In this document: positions 35,208 to 46,803 of the stretch, one piece after another
Layout: each line of letters opens with the position of its first letter
Numbering within the stretch: position 1 is the first letter of the stretch
Assembly: GCA_024114885.1 (NCBI GenBank)
Contig: CP099421.1
Location: forward strand, 2,294,001-2,358,000
Source of the DNA: Septoria linicola
Lineage: Eukaryota; Ascomycota; Dothideomycetes; Mycosphaerellales; Mycosphaerellaceae
Reading direction: 5' to 3'
DNA length: 64,000 nucleotides
Notes under the pieces: model-generated
The model's database searches: none
What the model was told of the DNA's origin: nothing
The model's input: the letters and a program-made list of their open reading frames with translations, nothing else
Translations under genes and position numbers: made by a program

Positions 35208-37421
35208 ATGGAGAAGCGTAAATACAACGGCGGCGGCGACGCTGGTCCGCGCAAGGCGCCCAAAGCCAGCGGCGGCATGTCGTTCGCGCAGAAGATGATG
35301 GCTAAGATGGGCTACAAAGAGGGCGCTGGTCTGGGAAAGGAAGGAGAAGGAATAGTGAACCCAATCGAGGTCAAGCAGAGACCACAGGGCGCTGGTGTGG
35401 GTGCTGTGAGCGAACGGACGGAACAGTACAAGCAGGAGCAAAAGCGAGCGGCGGAAAAGCGTGGAGAGCAGTATGAGGACAGCAGTGAGGAAGAGCGCAA
35501 AGCGAGAAGGGCTCGGAAGAAGAAGACGCAGGGTGTGAGCAGCGGGACGAGTACGCCTGGTGGCGGTGGTGCTGGAGGAGTCCGCAAGCAGAAGACGAAG
35601 TACCAGACAGTCGCAGATGTTCAGGCTGCTGCGCCCGGGCTCGATGTGCCTGCGCAGATGCTCAGCTCGATTATCGATGCGACTGGCAGTCAGACGAAGA
35701 CGTTGACGAGTGCTGCCGGACTGATGACACCAGCGGGCTTTCAGACTGCAGATTCAGAGGCCGAGAAGATTGCGAAGCGCGAACGACTGGAGCTGGAAGC
35801 GTTTATTGAAGCGTGGCATGGAGTGCAAGAACAGAAGGTGTATATTGAGGAGCGCGCAGGACAAATGCAGATCGAGGCGGAGCAGCAGAAGGACGAGCTA
35901 GAGAGGTTACAGGTCGTCGTGGAAGCTGTGGAGAGTCTGCGTCTTAGCACAGTGTCCAGCGCAACGGATAGCGATACCCAGGCCGAATGGGACTCTTTGA
36001 TCGCGAAACTGGCAGATCTGCAGAAAAATCACAAGCATGACATCGAAAGGCACGGACTTGGAGATGCCGCGATTGGAGCTCTATATCCTCTTTTCAAGAG
36101 GTATCTAGCTTCGTGGGAGCCGCTTGAGGAACCCGACCTTCTTGTCTCGGATCTGCTCTCGATACAGTCATTGCTGGGACTCGATACGAAAGACGAGATC
36201 GTGACCGCACGGCACTTGAACGAGCTGGACGAGGATTATGGCAGATCGAAGCGACAAAAGGCCACATCTGCATACGAGACCATGATGTACACTACCTGGC
36301 TGCCCAAGATACGCACCACAGTCACCAATTGGGACGTGTTGAACCACACACCTTTGATAAAGCTTGTTGAAGCATGGCGTCCGCTGTTGCCACCATTTGT
36401 CTACAGCAATTTGATGGACCAGCTCATCGTGCCCAAGCTGTCCTCGGGTCTGAAGTCCTGGGATCCGAGGAATCGCGCACATCACCACAGAACAATTACG
36501 ATCAAGCACGCCCAGCCTCACACTTGGCTTTTCCCATGGCTTCCTCATCTACCCCCTTACCAGCTTGACACCAAACTGCCAGGCAATCTGCTCTCGGCGA
36601 TCAGAGACCGCGTGCGCAAAGTGTTGGATGGCTGGAATGTTGCCAGCGGCATACTCCCAGGACTTTCTGACTTTCGTGATGTGCTGCATTCCGAGCTCGA
36701 CCATGTTCTTGTCAGACATTTCCTACCCAGACTGGCGAGACACTTGTCGCTCGAATTCGAGGTGGACCCCTCAGATCAGGATCTGACACCTTTGGAGAAT
36801 GCCCTGAAATGGCAACAACAATTCAGATCGGACGTCTTCGCGCGCTTGCTTGTTGCAGAGTTCTTCCCGAAATGGCTCGCGACTCTGCATCTATGGCTCA
36901 CCTCGGAAGAAGCGAATTTCGAAGAAATTGGTCAATGGCTCACTTGGTGGAAGCAGCAGATTCCCGAGAAGCTCAGCCGCCACCCTGACGTTGTGAAAGA
37001 GTGGCAGAAGGGTGACGAGATGATTAACAAAGCCCTCGACCTCATGGACGAAGGCGCACCCGTGGCCGATCTCGCCGCTCCTGCTGCCGGACCAGTACGA
37101 CCAATCGCGAAAGAAGTCGGCAAGAAACTCGAAGCGCAATCTATCGCTGCACAACGGCCGCCGGCAGAGATCACGCAGGACTTTCGAGATGTGGTCGAAG
37201 GCTGGTGTGCTGAAGAGGATCTTACAATGGTCCCGCTTCGCGAAGCGCATCCTCAAAGTGGCGCTCCATTATTCCGTATCACTGCTAGTGCTACAGGGAA
37301 GGGCGGCGTCACTGTATATCTCAAAGGCGATATCATTTGGGCACAGAAGAAAGGAGATAGAAGTGTTTATGAACCTATCGGGATGGAGGAGAAGCTGATC
37401 CAGCGCGCCGAAGGGAAGTAG
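35208..37421 (+). CDS. G-patch splicing factor, TFIP11 / Ntr1 (Spp382) family
   Basis: Nuclear activator of the DEAH helicase Prp43 that disassembles the post-splicing lariat spliceosome. Single exon, 737 residues from the ATG at 35208. The G-patch is at about residues 24-65 (MSFAQKMMAKMGYKEGAGLG, GAGVG). Then follow Glu/Lys-rich coiled stretches, and the GCFC-type domain is marked by YTTWLPKIRT, WDVLNHTPLIKLVEAWRPLLP and QLIVPKLSSGLKSWDPR. The C-terminus (VYEPIGMEEKLIQRA) is the usual TFIP11 ending. Choosing 35208 rather than the open frame start at 35013 puts MEKRKYNGGG first, directly before the G-patch, as in relatives. Confidence 0.93.
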   Translation: MEKRKYNGGGDAGPRKAPKASGGMSFAQKMMAKMGYKEGAGLGKEGEGIVNPIEVKQRPQGAGVGAVSERTEQYKQEQKRAAEKRGEQYEDSSEEERKARRARKKKTQGVSSGTSTPGGGGAGGVRKQKTKYQTVADVQAAAPGLDVPAQMLSSIIDATGSQTKTLTSAAGLMTPAGFQTADSEAEKIAKRERLELEAFIEAWHGVQEQKVYIEERAGQMQIEAEQQKDELERLQVVVEAVESLRLSTVSSATDSDTQAEWDSLIAKLADLQKNHKHDIERHGLGDAAIGALYPLFKRYLASWEPLEEPDLLVSDLLSIQSLLGLDTKDEIVTARHLNELDEDYGRSKRQKATSAYETMMYTTWLPKIRTTVTNWDVLNHTPLIKLVEAWRPLLPPFVYSNLMDQLIVPKLSSGLKSWDPRNRAHHHRTITIKHAQPHTWLFPWLPHLPPYQLDTKLPGNLLSAIRDRVRKVLDGWNVASGILPGLSDFRDVLHSELDHVLVRHFLPRLARHLSLEFEVDPSDQDLTPLENALKWQQQFRSDVFARLLVAEFFPKWLATLHLWLTSEEANFEEIGQWLTWWKQQIPEKLSRHPDVVKEWQKGDEMINKALDLMDEGAPVADLAAPAAGPVRPIAKEVGKKLEAQSIAAQRPPAEITQDFRDVVEGWCAEEDLTMVPLREAHPQSGAPLFRITASATGKGGVTVYLKGDIIWAQKKGDRSVYEPIGMEEKLIQRAEGK

Positions 37422-37510
37422 GCTGCGCTGGAGGCAATACGTATTAGCGGAGTCTTGTTCTTCTGCTCCGGAAGAGATGCCAGGTCGGGTCAGCTTGGGC
37501 CCGAGAGCGA

Positions 37511-38104
37511 ATGGACTGCGCGGCTCTGCTTCGCATGATCGCAAACGATCGTCTTGGATCTTTGCTGCCACGCTGTTGTGAGGCCAGGCTATCGCGTACA
37601 AGGTGAGCCTCACTGGCTAAATGCAGCAGAACAGCTTGACACCACCTGGCTTTCTTTGGCTAATCTGAGTATGGTGTCTAATGAGCAGCTGCAAAATCCT
37701 GATTGCCACCACGCGTCGCGGGACTTGAGACGCGTATCCAAACACTTTGAGAAATTGATGTCCAAAGTGGCTATTGGTGTCGATATTCAATCTATCTGGC
37801 TTTGCAGTAAGTCACCGGCTTGTGGTATCGACGGCTCGGAGACGGAAGTGGATGACCGGCTGCACGCGAGACTCGTATTTCTGAACATCACTTCTCGCAA
37901 AGTCGACTTACCGCTTGAGCAGACTGGACTCCGCACCACTACATCCTGTGCAATGCCATTGAGAAGTTATTCTCTCGCCAGGTTTCTGTACCGAGTCGTG
38001 CGAATGAGTATGCTCGGCTGCACGGCAACCCACTGTCGATCGATTCGTTGTGGCGCAGGCCTAGACAATCGCTAGCTTGGTCCTCAAACGCAGCATGCTT
38101 GTGA
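37511..38104 (+). CDS. Candidate three-exon gene, about 136 residues, unknown
   Basis: Unrecognised. Exons 37511-37602, 37670-37806 and 37923-38104. Intron 1: GTGAGC donor, GCTAATC branch just before a GAG acceptor. Intron 2: GTAAGT donor and GAGCAG acceptor. Product: MDCAALLRMIANDRLG at the start, DLRRVSKHFEKLMSKV in the middle, and a C-terminal part with PHHYILCNAIEKLFSRQV and YARLHGNPLSIDSLWRRP. It reads as a soluble helical protein without signal peptide. An alternative is the single 173-codon frame 37554-38075, which overlaps it; that product has a less protein-like composition. The two GT donors with strong consensus favour the spliced model. Confidence 0.45.
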
Positions 38105-38537
38105 CGAAGCTCGGCACACAGCAAACACTTCCAGCCAAACGTTCCAACTGTGATGCCTACCATCCGCGACCCCTGCACGGGATGCGACAGACTTGATCAG
38201 CTAAATGTGCGTATCCGTGAACAACGTTGACATGAAAGGTTATGTCCTCACAGTGAGTGCACAATAAAATGTGATTCCACTAGCGCTCTCCAGCCTGCGA
38301 GCCGTGGCACCGCTCCTGCCGAAAGCAAGTCGCCGCTGATACTCCACTCACAAGCACTGTACATTTCGATAGACTTTCATGTTAGGCGCTCCCCGAGCAG
38401 ACGACATCACAGGCAGGATCAGCCACATTTCCAACAAAATGTATGCGCTTGCGGAGTGCGCTCCCCATAACTTTGCAAACCCAGACCGCTGGAACCTTGT
38501 GTCGTAACACTACTCCACCAACCATAATGTCTCGACG
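38105..38537. promoter_or_regulatory. Intergenic, 433 bp
   Basis: Promoter side of the CFEM receptor; nothing else supported. Confidence 0.4.
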
Positions 38538-40300
38538 ATGATGAAGAACTTTCTGTCTCACTGCATTGCGGTATTGCTGTTCTTGGCGTTGGGAGAAGCA
38601 TGGAATCTGAATCATGATGAAAGAGACTTTTTCACAGTCACAACACCAGGACTAGAACTCCTACCACGCAGCCTGAACAACACAAGGCTCGGCGAGCTGC
38701 CTGGCTGTGCGGTATGGGCGCTCGTCTTAGCATCTGCATATTCAACAAGCACTAACACAAGAACAGGGAACCTGCTTCACAGAAGTCCTCCCTCGATTTG
38801 GCTGCCAGATCAACGACAATTGTTTCTGCAACGACGGGAATGTCACTGTCTCACTCACAGCATGCGTCAAAGCCAACTGCACACTTCCTGGTTCTCTCGC
38901 TGCACAGAAATTCTACGCCGAGACGTGCGATAAACCTGTCCGGGACCGGAGGGCCTTGAGTCGAGGCGTGTGTTGGGCATTGTTCAGTGTTGCATCGCTG
39001 TTTGTATTTGGGAGATTCATTTCTCGTATGCCGTCGCTAGGTGGGAGTGGGTATAGTTGGGATGACTGGACGGTGGTAGTTTGTTATGTGCTGCTCATAC
39101 CGACGGATGTTTCGGCCGAGGTTGAAGTGCGGCATGGGCTGGGGATGGACATGTATTTGCTGACGATAGATGATATCGTGATGATTCTGGAGGTGAGTTG
39201 GGCTGGTTTCGAGAGAAGTTTGTGCTTGAGCTACTGACATGCCGCTCTAGATGTTCTACCTTGGAGAGATCCTTTACAACATTATTGTCATGCTGACTAA
39301 GGTCTCACTGGTCTTTCTATACCTCCGGATATGGTCAGTGGATTCTGTTACTAAGGCGTTTAGAGTGGCGTGCTGGGTCATAATCGGCTTTCTGATTGCG
39401 ATCTGGATCATTGGTGCGCTGGTCATGATCTTCCAGTGCACGCCGATCAACTACACATGGCTCAAAGTCACCGGCAGTGCTACTGGACGTTGTATTCAAG
39501 TCGAACCCTTCACTTACACTTACGGCGCTTTGAACATCGCGACGGATGTGATCGTCTTTTTCCTGCCAATCCACGGACTGCTCAAGCTCAAGATCTCATG
39601 GAAACAGAAGGTCGGGCTATGCAGTGTCTTTCTAGTGGGGTTCTTAGTCACGATCTGCTCCATTGTCCGCCTGCAGTACCTCGTCAGGTTAGGTGACACG
39701 ACGAATATCTCTTGGGACTTTCAATTCATTGGCATGTGGAGTCTTGTCGAAGTCAACGCAAGTCTAATATGCTGTTGCATGCCAGCAATCTGGGGACTAC
39801 TACATCGAATCTTCTCACGTTCTGGTATCATCACCCCAGCGCCCTCAGAAACGACAGACTCGGAGAAGGCCTCCCCAGAAGAATCCAGCGATAATGCGTC
39901 CTCAATGCAACTTGCAAGTAGGAATGAGAAATGGGCAGCGCAAGCTGGAGAGCACATAACAAGTGCCTCAACGACCTCGATTGAAGCGCAAAACGTGCGC
40001 ACTATGCTGTGGAGACAAGTGCGTCGAGGAGATCAGCAGACCGCGGTTCTGTATCATGCACAGACGCCCCATCGTCCTCACTTTATCGAGATCGCACATG
40101 TGCCTCGGACAGAGATCTCGACAGCGCAATTGATCTATTGCGACCAGAATGGTGTCGTGCACGAAGTGTCTATTGTCGATCGGCCGCAGAATAGCGATAC
40201 GGGATCGAGGCTTGATAAAGCTCAGGCGGCGTCACGATCGCCTCATACTCTGCTGCCTATGCGGCCTTCAGCCAAGCGACATAGGAGTGATACATCATGA
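38538..40300 (+). CDS. CFEM-domain seven-helix membrane protein (Pth11-like receptor type)
   Basis: Probable cell-surface receptor-like protein, 549 residues. Three exons; introns 38712-38766 and 39193-39250. Signal peptide MMKNFLSHCIAVLLFLALGEA. Then an extracellular CFEM domain (about residues 50-110) with the eight-cysteine pattern: PGCA, TCFTEVLPRFGC, DNCFC, TACVKANC and ETC. Next come seven hydrophobic helices, starting VCWALFSVASLFVFG and including WVIIGFLIAIWIIGALVMIF, VFFLPIHGLLKL and VGFLVTICSIVRLQYL, as in the fungal rhodopsin-fold family. The C-tail is long, hydrophilic and Ser-rich. In plant pathogens such proteins are linked to surface sensing; the ligand is unknown. The first intron cuts the CFEM domain directly after its second Cys region. 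Confidence 0.92.
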
Positions 40301-40426
40301 ACTTGCAGCAAATTTTGATAGCGATTTAGCGAGGCGTTAGGTGGTTTTGGCGAGAGCATATGAGCTTGTACATACGAGAGAGAATCGTCCACACTACAAT
40401 GCGCTGACTCCATCCTACGTGCCAAT

Positions 40427-43400
40427 TCACACGTGCTCCTCTAAGCCTTTACTGATGAACTTATTGACGCTCGAAATCTTGTTTGACAGCGACTCGGTCA
40501 GAACACGTTCCGCCTCCCAGCGCCAGAGACAGCTTGATTGCGCTTTATCGAGAGCGGTAACTGTGGCAAATAGCTTCATCCTTAGCTCTGAAGGCTGCAC
40601 CGGTATCATTGCGCCTCGCTGCGCCAGGTTGAAAAGCAGTTCAGCTGCATACACGACTTGGAGCCCAAGTGTGTATATGTCGGCTTGCGAGCTCCAGCCC
40701 AGTGCGCCATCGGGATGATTTTGAGCGTGGGAGGTCAAACCGTCAAGCCCTGGCTCGACCCATCGTGTAAGTTTCGTGACAGCGTTTCGATCAATTGCGC
40801 CTATTGATAGTTTCTGCAGGACTTGTGACCAGGTGCGAACTTCTTTGGCTTCGTCGATGTACAAGTTCTGCTTTTCCTCGGCAAAGAGAGAAGTGTCGCG
40901 CTGTGTAGATGCCGCGAGGAGTTCCGCGACCGCTGTGACCGGACGGTCTTGCGTCAAACCGAAGGCACGAGTGAGCGCATGTTTGGCGAGCTCGACATTA
41001 TCTGGCCATCTTTTTATGCAGAAGGCTAGCAGTCTCTGACTGGCGATCAAGGGCTCCGGAGCTGTCGCTCGCGTAGGAGCTCCGGCCAAGATTCGAGTCA
41101 CGATGTCGCTAGCTAGTAGACGGATGTCTTCGTCGTCATCGTTGAGCAGATCATAGATTGCGAGACAGAGCTGTAATAGGCTTGCGTCGAGTCTGCTGTC
41201 GGTGATCAATATCGTCCATAGGCCAGTCGCCCGGCCAAGCGCATCGGCAGCTGCGTCTCGCGTGTGTATTCCCGTGCCATTGACAGCTGCTGTGCATGCC
41301 TCTGCCCAAGCCGAGATGTCTGTGATCAGAGACTCGTCGTCATGAGCCTTTAGTGCCATGATGCTGTGCTCAGCTTGAAGGACTTGGAGCTGGAGCACTT
41401 GATCCACAAATTCCTGGTTGACGCCTTCGATCGCGTAGTTCTTTGGGGGTAGAACGCTGGTCAGGTCAAGAGACCTGTCAGATACCCTAGCATGATCAAT
41501 TACTGCACGCAGTGCAGAACACTTAAGTGCAGTGCTTGCAGTGCTATGCATAATGTAGCCAGAGACCTTCAAAACAAAGTCCGATATCGGAGCGGTACTA
41601 TATGGCTGAGGAGGACATAATGCCTGCAGGAGGTGCATGACGGCATCCTCATCGTGTCGCGATAGGTCCACGACCATGTCGTGTAGTTGTACGAGTGACT
41701 CGTGCAAGGCATCTGATTGAGCTAGTAGATATTGCGCTAGCAATCGTGACCAGGCTTGGCGTATGGTAGCGGCAGCAGGGTCTTGGACATTGTCTTGAAG
41801 TATAAGCTCGAGCATCCGGACAGGATCGTGGGCGACTTGGTCCGACTTGACGAGTGTCAGCATGATTGCCCCGTGATCATACTGCTCGCGCGTGGTGGCG
41901 TTAATGCCCCCAACAACTTCTGAGCACGCTCGCAAGACATCGAGACTTGCAGCCTTGCAGACCGAGGTCCTCGTCATATGGTAAAGCTGGCCAGCCGTCT
42001 TTGCAAGACATGAGCAGTCGTAGAACGAGATTGCGATAGCCTCATCTGGTATTGGAAATCGTATAATGTTGGACCGGACTTGCGCCAGCACGTACTTCGC
42101 GTGCAGCAATGCGCCATGGACTTGATTCTCGTGCAGATTCCCTCCCGATACAAGCTCGTCAAGTTGCAACGACAGGTCGCTCAACGAGGTCAGAAAAGCC
42201 AGGGCGCGTGCTGCTTTGTCTCTGACGTGCCACGATGGGCTGCCAGTCAGTGCCTCCACAGCGATGCGCGTTTCCTGAAGTCGACCGGTAGGGACCCGCG
42301 TCAACTGGAGTAGCTGTAACGCTGGGAACACTCCCTCAAACCGTGTTGTGCTGCCATCTGCAGGAGCCTTCAAAAGCTCAAACACAGCATCCAGCAGACG
42401 AGGATATGCTTCAGTGGAGATGCGTTTCTGGATGTGAGCATCATCGAAATGTGCTTCGCTCGTGCCCAGCAGTCGGTCTATCACGGCTCGGAACAACATC
42501 AAGCCACAATTTCTCACTGCCCACGCGTCAGAACGCAGTGAATCTGCGGAGAGCTGGAGCGCATCTGCGAGGAAGGGCTCCGACTGTTCGCCCAATCTCG
42601 AGTTCTTCAGCAAGTCCTTCAGACAGTTCATGGCATGAACTTGAGCCAGGCTACCTTCCTCAGCAGAATTCGGATCGACGGCTTGCCTTGCAATGCTTTC
42701 CAGATCAGTCACTGCTTGCGCGACTAGACCGCCGGTCTCGTCAGCTGCTAGGATGCCACACAACAGTGATGGCAGACCGGCAGAGCGGCGGGTGTTGATC
42801 GTAACATTATTCTGAATCATGTTCAGGACATCGACCCACCAAAGCCGTAGCTGCGAACATTCTTGGAGTGCTGTGCTTCTTGCCCGACTACAGCATAACA
42901 TCCAGGTCTGCGCAACAGTGGAGAAAGCCCCACGATGTCTGAGCTCTGCCAGCTGCGTGAAACACAGCGCACTATACTCAGCGAGTCGTGAATCCTGACC
43001 AGTTCCTGGCCCGGGATCTTGACTGATCAGAGCACCAAGCAGTAAGCTTCCTTCCTTGAGAGCTCGCCAACAGTAGCTTAGAGTCTCCTTCGTGTCATTA
43101 ATAGATTCTTCGAGTTCTTCTGGCAAATAGCCTTCCGGTGCATCGTCACACAGGATAGGCTTGACCAGGTCCCAAATCTGTAGCAAACGCGAGTAAAGAA
43201 TTCCGGGAAGCTCGTCCTTGGACCGACGCTGTAAGTACTCATGGCGCTGTAAAAGCACGTAGCGCAAGCTCGTAAGAAGTCCGTGGAGAGGATAACTAGC
43301 AACAGCTTCGGACAAAGACTGCTGTGCTGCCTCAACGAAGACTGTGAGCTTCTTGAGAAGCCTGTCAGTCAGAACCGTGGTCTCGGCGTACTGCCACGCC

Positions 43401-45140
43401 GATGGCATCTGCTGGTCCGCCAAGCAAGATTGATAGTACAACGAATATAGGTATGCGACACCATCGGCATGATCTGCGCGTCCAGTCGCGTACATCACGG
43501 CTTCAGCGCAGTCGAGTGCGCCGACATAGATCTTTGGTACGCCGTACTTTTTGGGCAAAGCTCCCACCATAGGCGGTGCTCCAATCGATTCATCTCTGTC
43601 CTGAGTTGAGCAGTACAGTCCAAGCAGTAGGAACGCCGATTGTCGAACGTCATCGAAGGGATCCAAGAGGAGGTTGAGGAGTAGCTGATGCAACTCCACA
43701 TTCAGGACAGCCATCTGAAAAGGCCACTTGACTTGTCCTAGAGCCGATTTCGACCACTTAGTAGGCGGTACCGATACATCGAGGCCCGAGCGCGCCAGTA
43801 TGGATAGACATCTCAATGCTGAAATGTGCCGTTGGTAGCTTGCAGTAGGTCGAAGTTCTTGCGCAAGGAAGCGCAGGAGCCATTTGATCAGCTCTTGATG
43901 TCGCTGCATGATAGTCTTCGAGCTCTCGACAGAACTAGTATCGCCTGCTGGCTGATCCGTCGATCGTGAAGATACGGCAGTGACAGCACGCAGCCGGTCC
44001 ACCAGTCTTTGAAATGAGCCAAACACTTCGCTCCGAAAGTCTGCATCGACATCGGCGAAGTAAGTTCCGAGGGCTCTTTTGAGCAGTCCAAGCGCAGTGG
44101 CGGAGAGCGGTTTAGACGGTGTTGGCGACGTGAGCAGCAAGGAAAGCCCAGTAAGCCGAGCGGACCGCTCAGCACTGGCAAGGAGTAGACCTACCAGACC
44201 CATGGGTAGTGCGACGGTAGCCTCGCTGTAAATCACAGTCTTCTCGACGGTCTCGACAAGCAGTCCCATTGACTTGCCGGTCTGCAGTGCTGCATAGAGC
44301 AGCTCAGCATCATGAGATACTTCACTCATCACTGCGGTAGGGTCTCTCCCATCCGAGATGCCGTACATGTTCACAAACACTCGAAAATGCGTGGGTTTAC
44401 GCTTGAACAGCATGGGAAAGACATGTGCTCGCAGATCATCGATGTTGATGTTGCCCTGACGGAAGGCGCTTTCGAGCGGTGTGCGCCACAGTTGCGACGG
44501 GACCCCATTTTCCACCTTCAGTGACAGTTGTGGGTCGTGAAGATCGAGCTGATCTAGTACGATGGCAACACTCGAAGCTATGGTCGAGCCAAAGTCTCCC
44601 TTGCCGAGCCATTTGAGTAGGATGTCGAGCAGGTCTGGACCACACAAAGTTCCGTCCGCAATCCGTAGACCTGGCTTTTGCGATGTAAAAGCGGAAGGAA
44701 TGTGCTTGATGTCTAGTAGGCCCTTGGAGACAAAACTGGTCAAGAGTTGAATGGCAGCTTTAGCCTTCGGTGGGTCTTCATAATCAATGAGACAAGCCGC
44801 TATGGTGTTGCTTGCAAGTTGAAGGCCCTCGGTCCTTTCTTGTCCGCTCCATTTTTGCAGCACCTTGGTGAGTGTGACAAGTAGCTGCCTGGAAGACTTT
44901 GGTCGAGCGTGATGCGCATGGTCCAAATACAGTTCAAGCGCGCGAGGCCACACACCGCCAGTGGACACGATCTGCCGAATCTCCTCAAAACCAGATTGAA
45001 TGGACTGGTCTATCAGTGAGCACAGCGTATTCCAAGCTGCCACACGATGAGTAATGCTCAGCACGGGACAGCCGGCTGTGAACAAAACATCGTCAAAGAG
45101 TGTATGAAGGCGTCTACTTACCCATCAGCCATTCTGCCAT
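40427..45140 (-). CDS. THADA / Trm732 homologue (tRNA 2'-O-methylation partner)
   Basis: Large HEAT/armadillo-type protein of about 1,555 residues. In yeast Trm732 works with the methyltransferase Trm7 to 2'-O-methylate position 32 of tRNA; animal THADA is the relative. The DUF2428 core is visible, with the signature TRRSAGLP (within IQNNVTINTRRSAGLPSLL) and QTWMLCCSRARSTALQ just before it. The rest is helical repeat. A long exon (40427-45075) is preceded by a 19-nt first exon (45122-45140, MAEWLM plus one base) across intron 45076-45121 with a GTAAGT donor and TTCACAG acceptor. Without this exon the frame has only a TTG start. The 3' end faces the CFEM receptor (126 bp gap). Confidence 0.9.
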
Positions 45141-45560
45141 GGCTGAGACACTGGTATCAAGTGCACGCGTGAGAGGCAACCATCTTACGTTGTCGTTTCG
45201 TGCTCAATGGCATGTGGTGGCACATGTTCTCGTATCGATCTCGAGATGTGCTTCAAGCGATCCTCTCCGATCACCTGAGCGCCATTGCCCTTAGCCGCTG
45301 CACACATGGCGACAGCTGAATATGCGCATAAGTGAACGCGAAGGTCACTAGATGGTGTTGCATTGATATCGGAGGGAACAGGCCCAAAAATTCTAAAGTC
45401 ACGTTCGGCTTCCGCGTTCCGAAACCTATAGCAGCCGCGTCTGGCGGACATATTTTCTCACGATCGACATCATACTCTCCTATCGCCGCCAGCCTTCCTC
45501 CACGTCGCGCGCACCACCACCACCCCTCCTCCATCACGGCGAGACAGACGCGCGATCATC
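45141..45560. promoter_or_regulatory. Divergent promoter, Trm732 / Tim23
   Basis: 420 bp between two divergent starts. The Tim23-proximal half has a pyrimidine-rich leader; no TATA box recognised. Confidence 0.45.
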
Positions 45561-46291
45561 ATGGGAGTCTGGGATGTTTTTTCTGGCAAGTCGAAACAGA
45601 CGGCGACCGCAAGCCCGACAGACAACATACACGACCAAGCCGGCAACCAAATAGCGCAACCGACTTTTACAACTCCCACCGCTGAAGATGTCGGGAGCTT
45701 CATCACTAGTCCATCATCATTCGATCCCTCAGCGCTACATCCTCTAGCTGGCCTCAACCAGGACACGCTTGACTACTTGACGCTCGACGACGACCTTCTC
45801 TCAGATCTGCCTGGCAGTCAGTCATTACTGCCATCGCGAGGATGGTCCGATGATCTCTGTTACGGCACGGGTGTGACATACTTGTCAGGTCTGACACTGG
45901 GTGGCGTGTGGGGTCTGCGAGAAGGACTGAGTAAGCTGCCATCTACTGCGCCGCCTAAGCTGCGACTGAACTCTGCGCTGAACTCGATCACGCGGCGGGG
46001 ACCATTTCTGGGCAACTCTGCAGGCGTGGTGGCCATGATGTACAATGGCATCAATAGCACAATCGGCTACTACCGAGGGAAACATGATGCTTTCAACAGC
46101 ATAGCAGCAGGCAGCATCAGTGGAGCGGTGTTCAAGGCCACGAGAGGTGTGAGGCCAATGATGATTTCCTCAGCGATCGTGGGCTCTATGGCAGGGTCAT
46201 GGGCGGTAAGTGCAGTCGTGCTGCAAATTGGCTTCCAGATTTCAGGCTAACAGAGTGGCAGCTGGTCCGCAAGACGGTATTCGAGGAATAG
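45561..46291 (+). CDS. TIM23: Mitochondrial inner-membrane import channel subunit Tim23
   Basis: Channel component of the presequence translocase in the inner mitochondrial membrane. 224 residues. Hydrophilic N-terminal half (intermembrane-space receptor part: LNQDTLDYLTLDDD), then four hydrophobic helices of the Tim17/22/23 domain: TYLSGLTLGGVWGLREGL, NSAGVVAMMYNGINSTIGYYRG, AAGSISGAVFKATRGVRPM and SSAIVGSMAGSWA. The GTAAGT intron 46206-46261 (GCTAAC branch, GGCAG acceptor) is followed by a 30-nt last exon encoding LVRKTVFEE and stop. Reading through the intron instead gives VSAVVLQIGFQISG, which does not fit the family C-terminus. Confidence 0.95.
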
Positions 46292-46620
46292 GGAAGAAGA
46301 AACGTGTAATTATATGAGCGGCATGGCACGATTGTAAGAGGCGAAAGATTGCATCGGACATGCGGCAGGGACGATTATGGCAGAGCGCTCCTTCCCTCCG
46401 CGAAGTTCTGCGCAAGCACGACAGTTTACAATCTCCATGCGACACGGCATCTGCATACAATAGATCTTGTACATCAGGCGAGCATAGCGAAGGCGCTGAC
46501 TGGGTTTGGGCTTGTGTATACCACCTATCACCACTCTTCTTGCTGCACAGCATCACCATCCTTTGTGGCCGACTTCATTCGGCTTCCGACACTCCCAATC
46601 TCCAAACCGCACCATACGAG

Positions 46621-46803
46621 ATGGCGGAAAACGCCGTGAATCTCTATCACTTGCCCAGTATGGTGAGAGGTCAGTCTGAGGAGCTGCAAGAAATGGCTGG
46701 TGATCTTTGTTCTTAGAACGCCATCGATCGTAAGGAGTGGGCCCGTATCATAAACTGCGAGGCTTGCTGCAGTATGATCGCGCGACGGTATTGCAAGACT
46801 TGA
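46621..46803 (+). CDS. Candidate 42-residue spliced micro-gene
   Basis: Unrecognised and tentative. Exon 46621-46662 encodes MAENAVNLYHLPSM. A 54-nt intron (GTGAGA donor, GTGAT branch-like site, TTCTTAG acceptor) leads to exon 46717-46803, which begins NAIDRKEWARIINCEACCSM and closes with a basic stretch. The second exon holds three Cys residues. No signal peptide. Could equally be a chance frame. Confidence 0.25.
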
